DNA from: Fonsecaea monophora
Lineage: Eukaryota; Ascomycota; Eurotiomycetes; Chaetothyriales; Herpotrichiellaceae
Assembly (NCBI RefSeq): GCF_001642475.1
Contig: NW_019174004.1
Coordinates: 1-64,000, forward strand
Direction of reading: 5' to 3'
Length of the DNA stretch: 64,000 bases
Shown: positions 31,565 to 42,521 of the stretch, one piece after another
How positions within the stretch are numbered: the stretch's first letter is position 1
How the letters are laid out: the number at the start of each line of letters is the position of its first letter
The notes under the pieces: generated by a model
What the model was told of the DNA's origin: nothing
Database searches by the model: none
The model's input: the letters and a program-made list of their open reading frames with translations, nothing else
Made by a program: the position numbers and the translations under genes

Positions 31565-34500
31565 TCATATCTCGACGAGAGGGGCCTCTATACCTGCATT
31601 TTGCGGTGCCTGGGTCTTTCCTAAAATCGTGACCACCTTGGTAAAGTACTGAGCCACGAAACCCTCGGTGTAATAGCTGTGATCTGAACTGTGATCGCCG
31701 ACAAGGTTGTGCGCCAGCTCATGACAGAGGATCACCCACCAGTAGACAAAAGCCTCACTGTATCCATCTTTCCCCGCTGTGGCCATGCTTCGCTCATGCA
31801 GTTGTTCAAAATACCGATAATTGCAGAATATGCTTCCGTTCCTGTTGAAGCCGATGGTCTTTCCCGATGTTTCGAAAAAGATATTCAGCGTGCGTGGGCT
31901 GAGGGAAAACACTTCTCCTATCGATTTCAGAAGGCCGGCAAATGCCGTTAGCCCAGAAGAGTGCTGTTGGAGGAATTGGGAGGAGTTGCCCGCAGACGAA
32001 GGCGAGAGAAAGCACTGGATACCATCCTTGATCTCGGCGACAAAAGTGAGATCATGGGCAGGGTGCTCGTCGCAGTAGGATTTGGTCTCTTGAAGGACAT
32101 TGGTTTCTCCACGACTGAACAACTCCGAGGAGTTGTGAGCACGGGACTTTTTGATGGCAGTGAGAAGATTCTCGCGGAGTTGATGGGGAGCGGTGACTGG
32201 TGATCCAGCCGACCTGGTCTGACCACTCTGTTGGTCGTATTGATAGGGAGGAGGGAGGTCAGCCGTTTCACCGCCTGTGATCGCTCGAGGCTCATCTTCA
32301 CTGCGACCGAGCATCTGTTGGATGTGACGGTTGTTCCCCAGTCCAAGTTGACGCGACAGATTGGAAAACAGATTACGACCATGCTTCCGCATGTCCTCAT
32401 TGCCAACTGGAGCGGGTGTGCTGGGTTCCGGACCTGCCAGCGCTCTACTGTCGGGTGAGTCTGGAAACCCACCGGGGACATAGTTGCGTGGAGCTTTATC
32501 CTTAGCAGCTTGCTCTTGAGAGGCTCGCCACGCCCTTTCGTCCTCTTCAATCCTCTTTTGTTGCTCCTCAAGTTCTTGTTGTCTCTTACTCTCAGCAAGC
32601 CGAGCCTCTGCCGCCTTCTGTCGCAGAATGCGAGAAACATTGAAACCTCGTGCGCGGAGGTCAAGCAAGTCTGTCTTCAACAACATTTCTAGAGTGATCG
32701 CAGAATGTAATTTGGGTCTCGTAAGCAAGATGTGGACCAAAGCCTGGCTGACTTGATAGAGGTCTGGCTTTGCACCTGTAATCCACAAGGTGTACTCTCT
32801 GTTGACCGCTGTGATTACAGCCGTCCGCTTTTCCGTGTGACTGACGTTTCTTCCACGCAATGATCTTCTCAAAGAGATGGATGACACGAGCTGGACCTGC
32901 AGATTCTTCTCCAACCACTTTGCGTCGTGCTTGATGGTGTCTGGTGGCTGCTCATGTAGAAATAGCGTTGATCTTTCCAATATCTGTTTCTGTAATTTCT
33001 CTGCGGGCTTCTGGTCATGCACTCTAGGGCCATGTCGAGCGGCCTCTTCCACTAGAGAGCTGAGCAATGGGGATCCTAGAGCCAAGTAAAAGTCCTCGAG
33101 ACTTTCTTCCTGGGGTGCTGCTAGGATGCTTGCCTTGAACAGGTTGTAGTTGATGTAATCGTCAATGATGATAGCATCTTCGGCACTGCATAGTTGAAAT
33201 TCGCGGATTCCCAGGGTCTCTTCCTCGTCGAGATTATCGGAATCGTCGGCTGGGCTCGTCCGCTTCTCTGCCGACGGCGCCGCTGGGGGAAGTTCCCTGC
33301 TTGCAAGAAGGAATGGTGCCTTCTTCATCTCTGCCCAGAGGTCTTTGTTCTTCTTCAGGGTTTTAGCAGCTTCGGCCATGCTGCGGAGCAGTGCCATGTA
33401 TTTTTCGGCATTGCGGAAAGTTGCAGAAATCCGCGCAGGCTCCCTCACAAGGATCTGTGCAATTTCTAGTTTAGAAGGCTCTTGCTTGGAACCGCATCTG
33501 ATGAGAAACGAGTTCGCTTCAGCGCCGAAATCGACATAATGGAAGATCTCCCCGAAAGCCTCACTTTCGCCTAGAAAACAGGCTCGAGGTGATGTGTGAA
33601 GCTTGGGTGCCGACTTCTCCTTGTTCTTGGGGAAGATGGGAATAAAATTCATGACATTCAGTCTCGACACGGTGTGAGTGTTGATCTCTGCTAGCCGGCT
33701 CGCGAAATATGTAAAGATAGCCCGAGCATCGTGGAATGTGACTGGTGGTCTTTTAGAAAGGATGTTGATGCAGAGATCCATGGGTGGATGCTCCCTAACG
33801 CCGAATTTCGTGGCATGTGGAATCCAATCTCGTTTCAGGATATCAAACCCGAGTAAAGCAGCGCCTTCATTCGCAAAGCACTGCGTTGGAGTCGCAAGTT
33901 GGTCGGGCTTGTTCTCAAGCGGCAAGAACGGAAGCATGATGCTCTGATAATCAAACAAACCATAGCCATGAGCGTGGTGGTGAGACAAGAAATACGCCAG
34001 CGCTCTATCTCGGCGGTCAAGATCATATTTGGGTCCTTTCTTGCCCGCCTCCGCCATGATCTGGATCAGTTCCGGGACCAGAGGCGTGGTGCGTAGACCG
34101 AGCGCGTTCAAGAACTTTCCTTCGGGCGTGTTACTTCGGTAGGGGCCAGGCCAAGCCAGGACAGGGAGCCCGAGTTCGCGCAGATCGTGCCGTGGCTCGA
34201 ACAGCTCGCTTACTCTGTAGCGTTCTGTAGACTCGCCTCCGTCCTTGCCCTTGAGCTGGCTGGGACAGATAGGGGTGCTTTTGAGCTTTTGTATATCGGC
34301 CGAGGGGATGTCGTCACGTACAGAAGCCAGATATTTGATCAGATCGACGTGACTCCACTGTGGCTTCGCGCTGCCAACGGTTTTGGCAGATTTGGGTTCC
34401 AGTGCCAGCAGTCGCTCGAAGACCACTCCCAACTCCACGGTCTTGCGCACTCCCAGGGCGAGCAAGAACTTGTCCTTGACACTCCCAAGACCTTCGATTA

Positions 34501-36802
34501 TCGCCAAATCATCGAATAGCTTGACACTTGGAAAATAAGCGTCACCTGGCTTTCTCATCCCGAATTTCGTTGGGATAACTGTGTGCTTGACGAGTAATTC
34601 TACCAACGAGGACTTCGAGGGTTGGCTGAGCGAATCCCATTGTTTCGAAAGGAGAGGCAAAACCTGCGAGCTGAATTCTGCAGATTTTGTGATGTCCTGG
34701 TTTTCGGCAAGGACTTGACGATTTCCAGACTGAGCGATCAGCCAGCGTACCCAAGTCACCAATTGCAGTTCCTCCCATCCGAGGCTCTCTAGCTCGTGCT
34801 TGCCCATGCCCTTTGTGAACTTGAAAGGCATTACTGACGGAGGGACTGGGAAGTCGACGGGTGTTCGGCTGGGGTTCAAGAAATGACGGATTTCTCCAAG
34901 TTGAAGAAGTGGACTTCTGTTCCCCTCTGGTCTGTCGTCGTTTGCTACAGCGACCGCCAGTAGATTTGATATGGTAGGCTTATCGAGTTTTCCCCGGGTT
35001 GCTTGTTTTGTGAGCCAGCTCAAAAACTCGGCCACTTGCGCAGTGGTTAGAGGACTCGACTCGAGTGCAGATTTGATGTCGGTCACGGTGACTTCAGTTA
35101 GGAGACCGAAGTCGACCAGCTTGGACACCAACACATTGGCTTCAGAAACCAATTTTTCGGGAAGAATGGGAATACCTTCCATGAAACTCAGGTCCTTGGG
35201 AGCGATACGGACGTCGTGAGTGGGAAGGACTCCGCATGTGGAAACCACCTCAATGGATGCTCTCTTACTGCATGTCCAGAAAGCATCTTCAAGGAGCTGA
35301 CCGATCGAAGCTGAAGGTGTTGACTCTTTAAAGGTAAAATTCTTGAATGTAGTGATTGCCTCGTCCAAGAAAGGATTCACTTCTTCCATACGGATCTTGG
35401 ATCTGCCATTGGCTTCTCGAAGGGTCTTTTCCTTGAGCTCTTGCATCTCACAGGACCATGCAACGCGGCAGACAATACCGGCAGCACGAAGCATCTCCAT
35501 GTTCCACGTCCTCACGTATCTGGCGTTCAAATCGATAGACTCGCGTTCAACAGTTGGAATGACAGAGGGCGCGGAAATGTGTGCGCTCAACCCAGTCGTC
35601 TGATGCGTGGGAAAGCCAATGAATATCTTACCACCCCTGCTTGGCAGGACCGTGCCAAAGACATCACCGGCAGCGGACGCGTTCGCAAGGCTGGCATCCT
35701 CTATATAGGGAGCAGTCAGGATGGCGAGTTTGGTGAACTTTGGAGGTGGTTTCTTGGTTGCCCGTTCCAGCTCTTCATTGAATTTCTGGCCTGTAAATGT
35801 CTTGATGGTGGCCGTATTCACATTCAGAAAGACCGTGGCAGACACTTTCGTCGCCAACTGATCAGCCTCGACCGAGCGATCAGGTCTTACTTCTGTCTGG
35901 CTCTCGTCCTGGACTGTTCCCGCCAGCCGGGAGAAGAATTTGCGGAGGGAGGGAGCCGAGTCTTTCTCGGTTGACCGAACCGTGTCCCTTGTGGCTTTCC
36001 AGCCAATGACGCTCATCCACTGGCCATCAATCTGTGCAATTTCTTTGGAAACCTTTGTAATTTTCATGAAGCCCTCACTTGTCTTGGGCTCAATGTCCCG
36101 AGGGACTGGTACGTCGTAACTCGGGGATGTCTTCTTCTGCAGGGACACCAACTTCCACTCGTCGAGCCAGAGCTCTATATTTTCTAGTCCAACGAAGGTC
36201 AGACTGTTCGCTAGAAACTGTGCCAGAGGTAGCAAAGGAGGGACCGGAGATGTGGTGTCCCGGTAGTCTAGGACGAAGTTTGTGTCTGTGGAGGACTCGG
36301 TGTCTGGTAGTTGTAACCGCCGCGTGAACAACGAGTTGTTCTTCCAAAAGAATGCCATGGCCTCCTTTCCGGAGGAGACGAAAGGGTTCTCGCAGTCTGC
36401 GAAAGTGGAATAGAACCCAACCCCAAATGCACCAATTTTGGTCTCATCTGGGTTTCCCTCTGCAATTCGCTTCAACCTGTTCCAGTCATTCTCGTTGAAT
36501 GGCTGTCCATTGTTTGTCACGACCAGCCTCTTTAAAGTATGATGTAGCACCGTATGCCTCAAAAGACTTGATGTTGAGGAATCAGTGGGGACAGGAACCG
36601 TGGCTGAGGGCAGCGTCTCGAACTTGATAGTGATCTTTGTTGCTGATGCATCTGCCGCGTTCTGCAACAACTCTCGCAACACAGTCCATTCTCCAGAATA
36701 CCTAGCCAACACTTTGTCAATCAAAGCCCTTGTGTTGACTGTTACAGCCTCCTCATCGGCGCCTGAGCGCAGCGTGCGCGCACGCAGTGCATCGAAGTCC
36801 AT
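31565..36802 (-). CDS. Giant Hsp90-like (sacsin-type) ATPase-domain protein with C-terminal HExxH
   Basis: A single exon codes for 1,745 residues. The N-terminal GHKL ATPase fold is clear: the N box RELLQNAADA near residue 38-47 and the G box KIGAFGVGFYSTF near 120. This arrangement occurs in sacsin-like proteins and in a fungal family with DUF3684. The long middle part has no motif I recognise; around residue 1350-1420 there is a charged, Gln/Glu-rich probable coiled coil. Near the C-terminus is CHELAHNLVGDHSSDHS, with His1694, Glu1695, His1698 and His1704, the spacing of a zinc protease site. The start at 36802 gives MDFDALRARTLRSGADEEAVTVN, the family beginning; frames upstream look like leader. 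The role is unknown; a chaperone-like function is an inference. Confidence 0.82.
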   Translation of the reverse strand: MDFDALRARTLRSGADEEAVTVNTRALIDKVLARYSGEWTVLRELLQNAADASATKITIKFETLPSATVPVPTDSSTSSLLRHTVLHHTLKRLVVTNNGQPFNENDWNRLKRIAEGNPDETKIGAFGVGFYSTFADCENPFVSSGKEAMAFFWKNNSLFTRRLQLPDTESSTDTNFVLDYRDTTSPVPPLLPLAQFLANSLTFVGLENIELWLDEWKLVSLQKKTSPSYDVPVPRDIEPKTSEGFMKITKVSKEIAQIDGQWMSVIGWKATRDTVRSTEKDSAPSLRKFFSRLAGTVQDESQTEVRPDRSVEADQLATKVSATVFLNVNTATIKTFTGQKFNEELERATKKPPPKFTKLAILTAPYIEDASLANASAAGDVFGTVLPSRGGKIFIGFPTHQTTGLSAHISAPSVIPTVERESIDLNARYVRTWNMEMLRAAGIVCRVAWSCEMQELKEKTLREANGRSKIRMEEVNPFLDEAITTFKNFTFKESTPSASIGQLLEDAFWTCSKRASIEVVSTCGVLPTHDVRIAPKDLSFMEGIPILPEKLVSEANVLVSKLVDFGLLTEVTVTDIKSALESSPLTTAQVAEFLSWLTKQATRGKLDKPTISNLLAVAVANDDRPEGNRSPLLQLGEIRHFLNPSRTPVDFPVPPSVMPFKFTKGMGKHELESLGWEELQLVTWVRWLIAQSGNRQVLAENQDITKSAEFSSQVLPLLSKQWDSLSQPSKSSLVELLVKHTVIPTKFGMRKPGDAYFPSVKLFDDLAIIEGLGSVKDKFLLALGVRKTVELGVVFERLLALEPKSAKTVGSAKPQWSHVDLIKYLASVRDDIPSADIQKLKSTPICPSQLKGKDGGESTERYRVSELFEPRHDLRELGLPVLAWPGPYRSNTPEGKFLNALGLRTTPLVPELIQIMAEAGKKGPKYDLDRRDRALAYFLSHHHAHGYGLFDYQSIMLPFLPLENKPDQLATPTQCFANEGAALLGFDILKRDWIPHATKFGVREHPPMDLCINILSKRPPVTFHDARAIFTYFASRLAEINTHTVSRLNVMNFIPIFPKNKEKSAPKLHTSPRACFLGESEAFGEIFHYVDFGAEANSFLIRCGSKQEPSKLEIAQILVREPARISATFRNAEKYMALLRSMAEAAKTLKKNKDLWAEMKKAPFLLASRELPPAAPSAEKRTSPADDSDNLDEEETLGIREFQLCSAEDAIIIDDYINYNLFKASILAAPQEESLEDFYLALGSPLLSSLVEEAARHGPRVHDQKPAEKLQKQILERSTLFLHEQPPDTIKHDAKWLEKNLQVQLVSSISLRRSLRGRNVSHTEKRTAVITAVNREYTLWITGAKPDLYQVSQALVHILLTRPKLHSAITLEMLLKTDLLDLRARGFNVSRILRQKAAEARLAESKRQQELEEQQKRIEEDERAWRASQEQAAKDKAPRNYVPGGFPDSPDSRALAGPEPSTPAPVGNEDMRKHGRNLFSNLSRQLGLGNNRHIQQMLGRSEDEPRAITGGETADLPPPYQYDQQSGQTRSAGSPVTAPHQLRENLLTAIKKSRAHNSSELFSRGETNVLQETKSYCDEHPAHDLTFVAEIKDGIQCFLSPSSAGNSSQFLQQHSSGLTAFAGLLKSIGEVFSLSPRTLNIFFETSGKTIGFNRNGSIFCNYRYFEQLHERSMATAGKDGYSEAFVYWWVILCHELAHNLVGDHSSDHSYYTEGFVAQYFTKVVTILGKTQAPQNAGIEAPLVEI

Positions 36803-37521
36803 TGTGCCACCAGGTATTTCGACTGTCAGCTCAAGCGAACAGTTCTGGGTGTAGGAAGACCAGAGAGACAAGCGGCGGGGTTGGAGCAACGATGTAGGTT
36901 TCGGGGCCCGTGCTGAGAAGGCTTGGTGGTGATGAATGTCATCGATGTGAATGGATGACCCGCATGGAGGACATTTCTTAGGACAAAGCCTATGAGGGAG
37001 GAATTAGTGCGAATAGGTGATACCGACGGAAGATACGTAGGAAAGGCGGAGAATGATAGAGAAACAGTGGTTGGTGTTTTGAACGACTCATGCAGGAGGG
37101 CAACAGAATGTCTACGCGAGGCTGCAACAAGGCTGACGTCGATGGGGTTACGAGTTCCCGCGTAAGGAGCCGCAGGCAGCGTTGTTCGCCACCGCGACGA
37201 GGCCCCGAAGAACAACCGGGGCTATTATGACGGCCAAGACGGCCAATATAGGGGGTCCCGTTCAGGAGGAGGGACCATTAGGCATGCCTTGCGATTGGGC
37301 AGGTAGTCGCTTACCTAAGCCTGGAAACCTCATCGCCATCGTCTGGTATCATCAACCTCATCCTCCATACAACGCCTCCTGTGCCTCTTGAAAGCGTTGG
37401 ATATACCTTCTCTCTCCAACATTGGTGCTACTAAGGACAGGAGAACTGCACTTGAACCCCTTCATACGGCCTCCTGTCTCACTGAGGCGATTCCACGTCC
37501 ATCCACTGCCACCATGTCATC
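36803..37521. promoter_or_regulatory. Divergent promoter ATPase/TRS120
   Basis: A 719-bp spacer. A minus-strand frame 37215-36826 has a basic, serine-rich start but no family resemblance; I regard it as 5' leader rather than an exon. Confidence 0.45.
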
Positions 37522-40500
37522 ATGGGCTACCACCCTTTCCTACCTACAGCTGCTGCACAGGTCAACGTGCTATGTATTCCTGCTGGGCCGATAACACCAG
37601 ACCGTTTCCAGGAATTTATCAAATCTTTACAGAATGCTGCGACTGTGGAACGTCGAGTCGTGGACTCTGCCTCTCCTGAAGGTACGCACAAACAGCGGCT
37701 CTCACGGGTATAAAACTCATATTGGCTGTTAGCTGCAAACACGTCCGCTGCAGGAAATGGGTGTATCTTTTACGACATCTCAGCAAATCAACAAATAGGA
37801 CGGCCGCACCTTTTTCCTTTCGAGACGAACTCGCGTTGCCAGGTACTCCTGGGACTGATCGATGGTGAAAGGGTTGTAAATGAACCAGCCCGTTCCTCAG
37901 AAGCAAATGGCGCGACTTTGGCGGGCGTCTCTGCCACGCTTGACTCTATCAGAGCTGGGTTCGAGGAGCAGCTGCCCTCAAGTCCAGGCTTGGTCGTTCG
38001 CCGTCTTGTTTTCTGTGGTCCAGAACCTCCAGCCTCTCTACCCAGTGACATTCTCAGCATGTCAGACTCTGATGTTGAGAGTGCCTCCCACGCGATAATG
38101 AGCACTATTTCGCGGCAATTCCTTCACGGCGTCGAATTGATACTTAATGACTTCAAAGGTCAGCCAATCAGTATGGTGCCAGGTGCTACCTCACAAACTC
38201 CTCGACGCGCTGGCACATCTCCAGCCCCAGGGGACAGAAACTCAACGCCCGTATCCACAAAGTCTCCAAGCCCGTTGCCGACTTCGATTGGCTCGGACCA
38301 GCAGGTAATCTTCCTTCTGCCGCCTGATATAAGCGTCTGCTAAACCGTGCTTAGAGCGACACATCAAGGGGGCGGTTCAATATTATTCGAGGCATGTTCC
38401 GGCTCCAATGTGGCTCGTGGACGGAGGCAATGAACTACCTCGCCGAAGGGGCCGGTATAGCTCAAAATGGTCAAGACCATCTGTGGCATGCAAAGGCCTT
38501 GGAACACCTCCTCATCTGCATGCTCCTTCTGTCTTGGTCCGAAATGAGTTTTACTGTGCCGCAAATCTGTCGCTCTCTACCTAACAGGAGCGGAGCATTT
38601 CAAGCTGAGGTTGCGCCAAAGTCAGGCGGCCCTCTAAAGACATTGGCCCTGTTGCTACCGCCAATGGTTGAGACAGTGCTTGAACTCTATGCCAAAGTTG
38701 CAAATCTGGACCTGGGTGGGTCTTTGCAAGACATTTTGAGAGAATGTCGTGTCAGGCTTGTGAACATGCTTGTTTATGTGAAGCGCGCTGGGGGTGTATT
38801 GAACAAACAGGGCTTAAATCAGATTGTGGCGGGCGGCAGTTTGATGCCTGAGAACTCAGAACACGCCAATGGAGAGACTGTTGCCATCTCCAAAGCTGGG
38901 CTTGCCAATATCCTGATTGAGACGCTTCAAGAAGCTCAATCGAGCAGGAATTCATCACACCATACGAGTATCCTGGTTGCAGTCGCCGCGAGTCTATCCA
39001 TATTGGGGTTGGATCGCAAACACGCCTTCTATCTCAAGCAGCTCATGCAACAATTCGCCCCAAGGCTGATCGAGGCGAGGAAAATCGGTGCCTCCGAGGC
39101 CGGTATTCATCCAGCAGCTGGGCTGCCACCTCTTAACACTGCCCTCCTGGGTATCCTCCCGGAGATGATGATTGGCACCAGAGCTATGCTGAACCTGGCG
39201 GCTGGAGCATACGGCGTACCTCTGCCACCAGTTCCCCCACCAGCACAGAGGATTCCTGCTGATATCGATAGCATTCACAATAGAACGAGACTATGGGCAA
39301 TCGAGCACAGCTCTGGGGACGCCATGCTGAAACTAGAAATGCTGCGAACGTGTGTGACTGTTTGCGAAGCGTTGCCCGATGTCCCCGCCGGGCTCCATTT
39401 CACGTCGACCATATTGCGTGATGCAAAACAAATCGTCACCATGCCCAAGTATTCAACGGATACGGTTCCCTTGGTCTCTGCAGAAGAGCAAGTACGCCTT
39501 CTCGACAGTCTCAAACGCGCCGTTTCAGCAGCCTCGCGGTTGGGTGCCGAAGGGTGCCGTGCTGAATACTGGGATGATTTCCTCGTCCGAGATGTTCAAG
39601 TTTTGGAACAAGGCTCTTTTGCGAAGCTCATTGCACACAAGCCTAGCGACCTCAGCATCCGTGGGAGTGGCCTTGTCGAAACGGTGCGAGATCCATTCAT
39701 ATACAACCCTTTCGCGAAAGACAAATCCGTTGCAGCTGCTCCCGTCCTGGTAGCCGGGGAGCAAGCTACATTTACAGTCCTCCTGCAGAATCCGCTTGAA
39801 GTGGGCATCGAAATCGAGGAGATCAGCCTGCTGAGCGAAGGATGTGATTTCACTCCCTCACGCCACAGTATCGTGATGGGTCCCTTCTCGACCCAGATCT
39901 TCACCCTCAGCGGCACCCCGACAGGAAGCGGCGATTTACAAATCATCGGGTGCAGAGCAACCGTGCGCAATTGCTATGAGCAGGACTTCCTCATTTTCCG
40001 TGATGATTGGAAACTCCCCGTGATCCCGAAGCAGAATGCACTTGGAAGAGTCAAGTCTAGAAAAGCGCAGGCTGCTGACAATGATGGGTCCTTGCTGAGT
40101 GCCGGTTTCCCGCTAGATCTACCCAAAGCATCGCCCTTGAAGCTTCGGGTCATCGGCTCTCAGCCTCAGCTTGTCGCAAGATCCGACAGCCTGGGTGATC
40201 CTGCCATTATGCTGCTGGAGGGGGAGCGACGTGTATTTGATCTCACGCTCATCAATGAAAGCCAGACCGTGGCAGCAGATTTCGTCCTTGTCACTACAGA
40301 AGACTCTGTCACTTCCAGGTTGCAAGAGGCCCTCACGAACAAAGACCTCAGCCCTGCGGAAATGTACGAGATCCAGAACCAGCTCACTGTACACCCGGCT
40401 GTGTATATCACGGATCAGCGCGATGAGATATCCTCTAAGATTTTAGAGGCTGGCCAGAGCATTGCATACAGTGTGACGATTTTTGGGCGAGCAGGCCTCG

Positions 40501-41720
40501 TGAGTGCTGCTGTACAAGCCAACTATGCGTACCTTGGATCACCCTCGTCCGAAGTAAAAGGAACGTTCTATACCAGACAAATCCGGTTTCCCATCTCTGT
40601 CACAGTCAATGGCTGTGTGGAGATACCACGATGCAATATCTATTCGATCCACAGTGACTTCAGCTGGAGTCCTGGTCCAAGTGCAGATGAATCAAGGGAG
40701 ATAGCCGGAAATGATCGAGGCAGGGGGTCGAGCGTATCTATGCTATCCAATTGGCTCAAGTCTCGACGTGATGCCAGCCAATACTGCATGTTGTCGCTGG
40801 ATCTCCGGAACGTCTGGCCACAGCCCCTTCACATTGAACTGCAAGCTCGGAAGCAGAACTTCGAATACTCTGCCGACGATCAGCTCTGGGAGGATGCGTA
40901 TTCAGTGACCGAGACACTGCAACCAGGCCACGTCAGCCGGGTGATTTTGCTGGTTCCTCGCCTTTTCATTCAGGACCCTCATGCACCAATTCCGAACCTA
41001 GATGTCCAGAAGCAATTTGTGGTAACGACATCCAACCTGAGTGCAGAGGCAGAAGCGGCCAGCCGTGAATCGTTCTGGTACCGCGAAGAGCTACTAAAAT
41101 GCCTACGAGGCACGTGGCGGGAAGAAGGCTCAGGTAGACATGGAGAGATTGACCTGAGAAAAGGTGTCAGATTGAGTCCACGGATGGTGGACGCCCTTAA
41201 AGTCGAGCACGTCGAAATCGATTTCGCGCTCAAACCGCACGAACATTCTCAAGATATAGACGGCACTGGAGGCACAGCCGTGACACAGATCGGAAGATCA
41301 CATTTCGTCGTCCAGACCGAGGTATTCGCAACCCTTTCGGCCACAATCCGGAATCACACGCAAGAGCCGCTGCGTCTACTCCTTCGCCTCCAGCCTGCTC
41401 TTCGGTATCAACCTCATAACATCGCCCTGGATCTAACGAAGCGGTTCCTCTGGACGGGAGTACTCCAACGTGCCCTGCATCCCGCCATTGAGCCCGGAGG
41501 TACTTGTGTAGCTAACCTCGGTATCGTCGCACTTGCTGACGGGGAGTATGAGATCAACGCCTCTGTGGAAGAGATCTGCCGTAACCGTCCGCAAGATACC
41601 ACTAAGGTGTCGGAGGTGCCGGGCGCCAAAATCGAAAGACGGATTTGGCATGCCAGATCGCCTTGTCTGATCGATGCTATCCGGGTCGAAACCCCCAACC
41701 TCCAAACCTCAGAGAACTGA
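37522..41720 (+). CDS. trs120: TRAPP II complex subunit Trs120 (TRAPPC9)
   Basis: Three exons (37522-37681, 37733-38304, 38355-41720) give 1,365 residues. Trs120 is a TRAPP II-specific subunit acting as part of the Rab GEF at the late Golgi. The N-terminus MGYHPFLPTAAAQVNVLCIPAGPI and the segment FNIIRGMFRLQCGSWTEAM match the family. The middle has a YNPF-x-K linker and immunoglobulin-like beta-sandwich repeats with FTVLLQNPLEVGIEIEEI. Both splices are in phase. The full length is as in other filamentous fungi. Its last 12 bp overlap the end of the convergent chaperone gene. Confidence 0.9.
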
Positions 41721-42233
41721 TAGAACAAGGTCAATAATCTGAGAAAAGACATCTCGCTCGAGCTCCACTTTGGCGAGCCCTAGTCCAAGCATGAGGCTAC
41801 GGCGTTCGTCGGGCGTCTTGGTGATGATTGCATCAGCAATTTGTGAAGCGTACAGGTGGCCCATGGCTTCACGCTCAGAACCACCAGCACCCAGCAGTGT
41901 TCGCGGCGAAAAGCGAGTTGACGGTAGCAAGGCATCTTCTCCAGAGCGCCCCGTCTGGAAGTAAGGGTCCGAGTGTGTAGGGTTGTCGCTCAAAAGTGGC
42001 ACAGTGATCTGGTGGGCCAATTAGCACGTTTACCCAGAATATCAGCTAGCACCCCCTTGGGGGAGATGTACCCATTGACCGAGTTTTCCGTTCTGAGTTA
42101 TTGTGATCATGATTTTGTCGGCGAACGAGATGTACATGACATCGGTTTTTACGCCGTTCACCTCTTTTGCCGCCTGTTTTGTAGACGCGGGGAAAGGGAT
42201 TGTGACCCTTGTATCGTCGTCCATGTCTGCCAT
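41709..42233 (-). CDS. Proteasome assembly chaperone 3 (PAC3/Poc3-like)
   Basis: Two exons (42233-42072 and 42008-41709) give 153 residues. The protein should help form the 20S alpha ring with a partner (PAC4/Poc4). The middle strand pattern VMYISFADKIMITITQNGKLGQWITVPL and the helix LGLGLAKVELERDVFSQIIDLVLSVL fit the PAC3 fold (PF10178). A second in-frame ATG lies at 42224. The stop lies inside the end of TRS120 on the other strand. It shares a 288-bp divergent promoter with the DHR1 helicase gene. The family call rests on pattern rather than a unique motif. Confidence 0.72.
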
Positions 42234-42521
42234 ACTGTGTAATTGTGGAGAGCCTATGCTTTGCTCTGGTAGAAGGAGTTCAGGTCCTTGAATTTGGAGA
42301 GAGTATAAACAATCTATTCGGTAGTCTTTTAAGCCTGAAGTTGGAAAGACTCCACGTGACGTCGACACCTTCACCGCCTTCCATTAGTGCTTTACCGCCC
42401 ACGATTTTCTGCCGGGATTTCAGAACAATTTCCATGCACCAACATCGACGCGAAGAAATTGTACGACCAGTCTGACAGAGAGCGGCCTCATGACTGCCAG
42501 GGTTGGAGACTCGTAATTGAC
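42234..42521. promoter_or_regulatory. Divergent promoter chaperone/DHR1 with CACGTGACG box
   Basis: TCCACGTGACGTCGAC occurs around 42351-42366, combining an E-box with a TGACG half site. Two growth-linked genes (proteasome assembly and ribosome biogenesis) diverge from it. Confidence 0.5.

Noticed and set aside
36826..37215. Possible first exon with a mitochondrial-like N-terminus for the giant ATPase
   Set aside because: No family match and no need for it; the ORF already has the expected family N-terminus at 36802.
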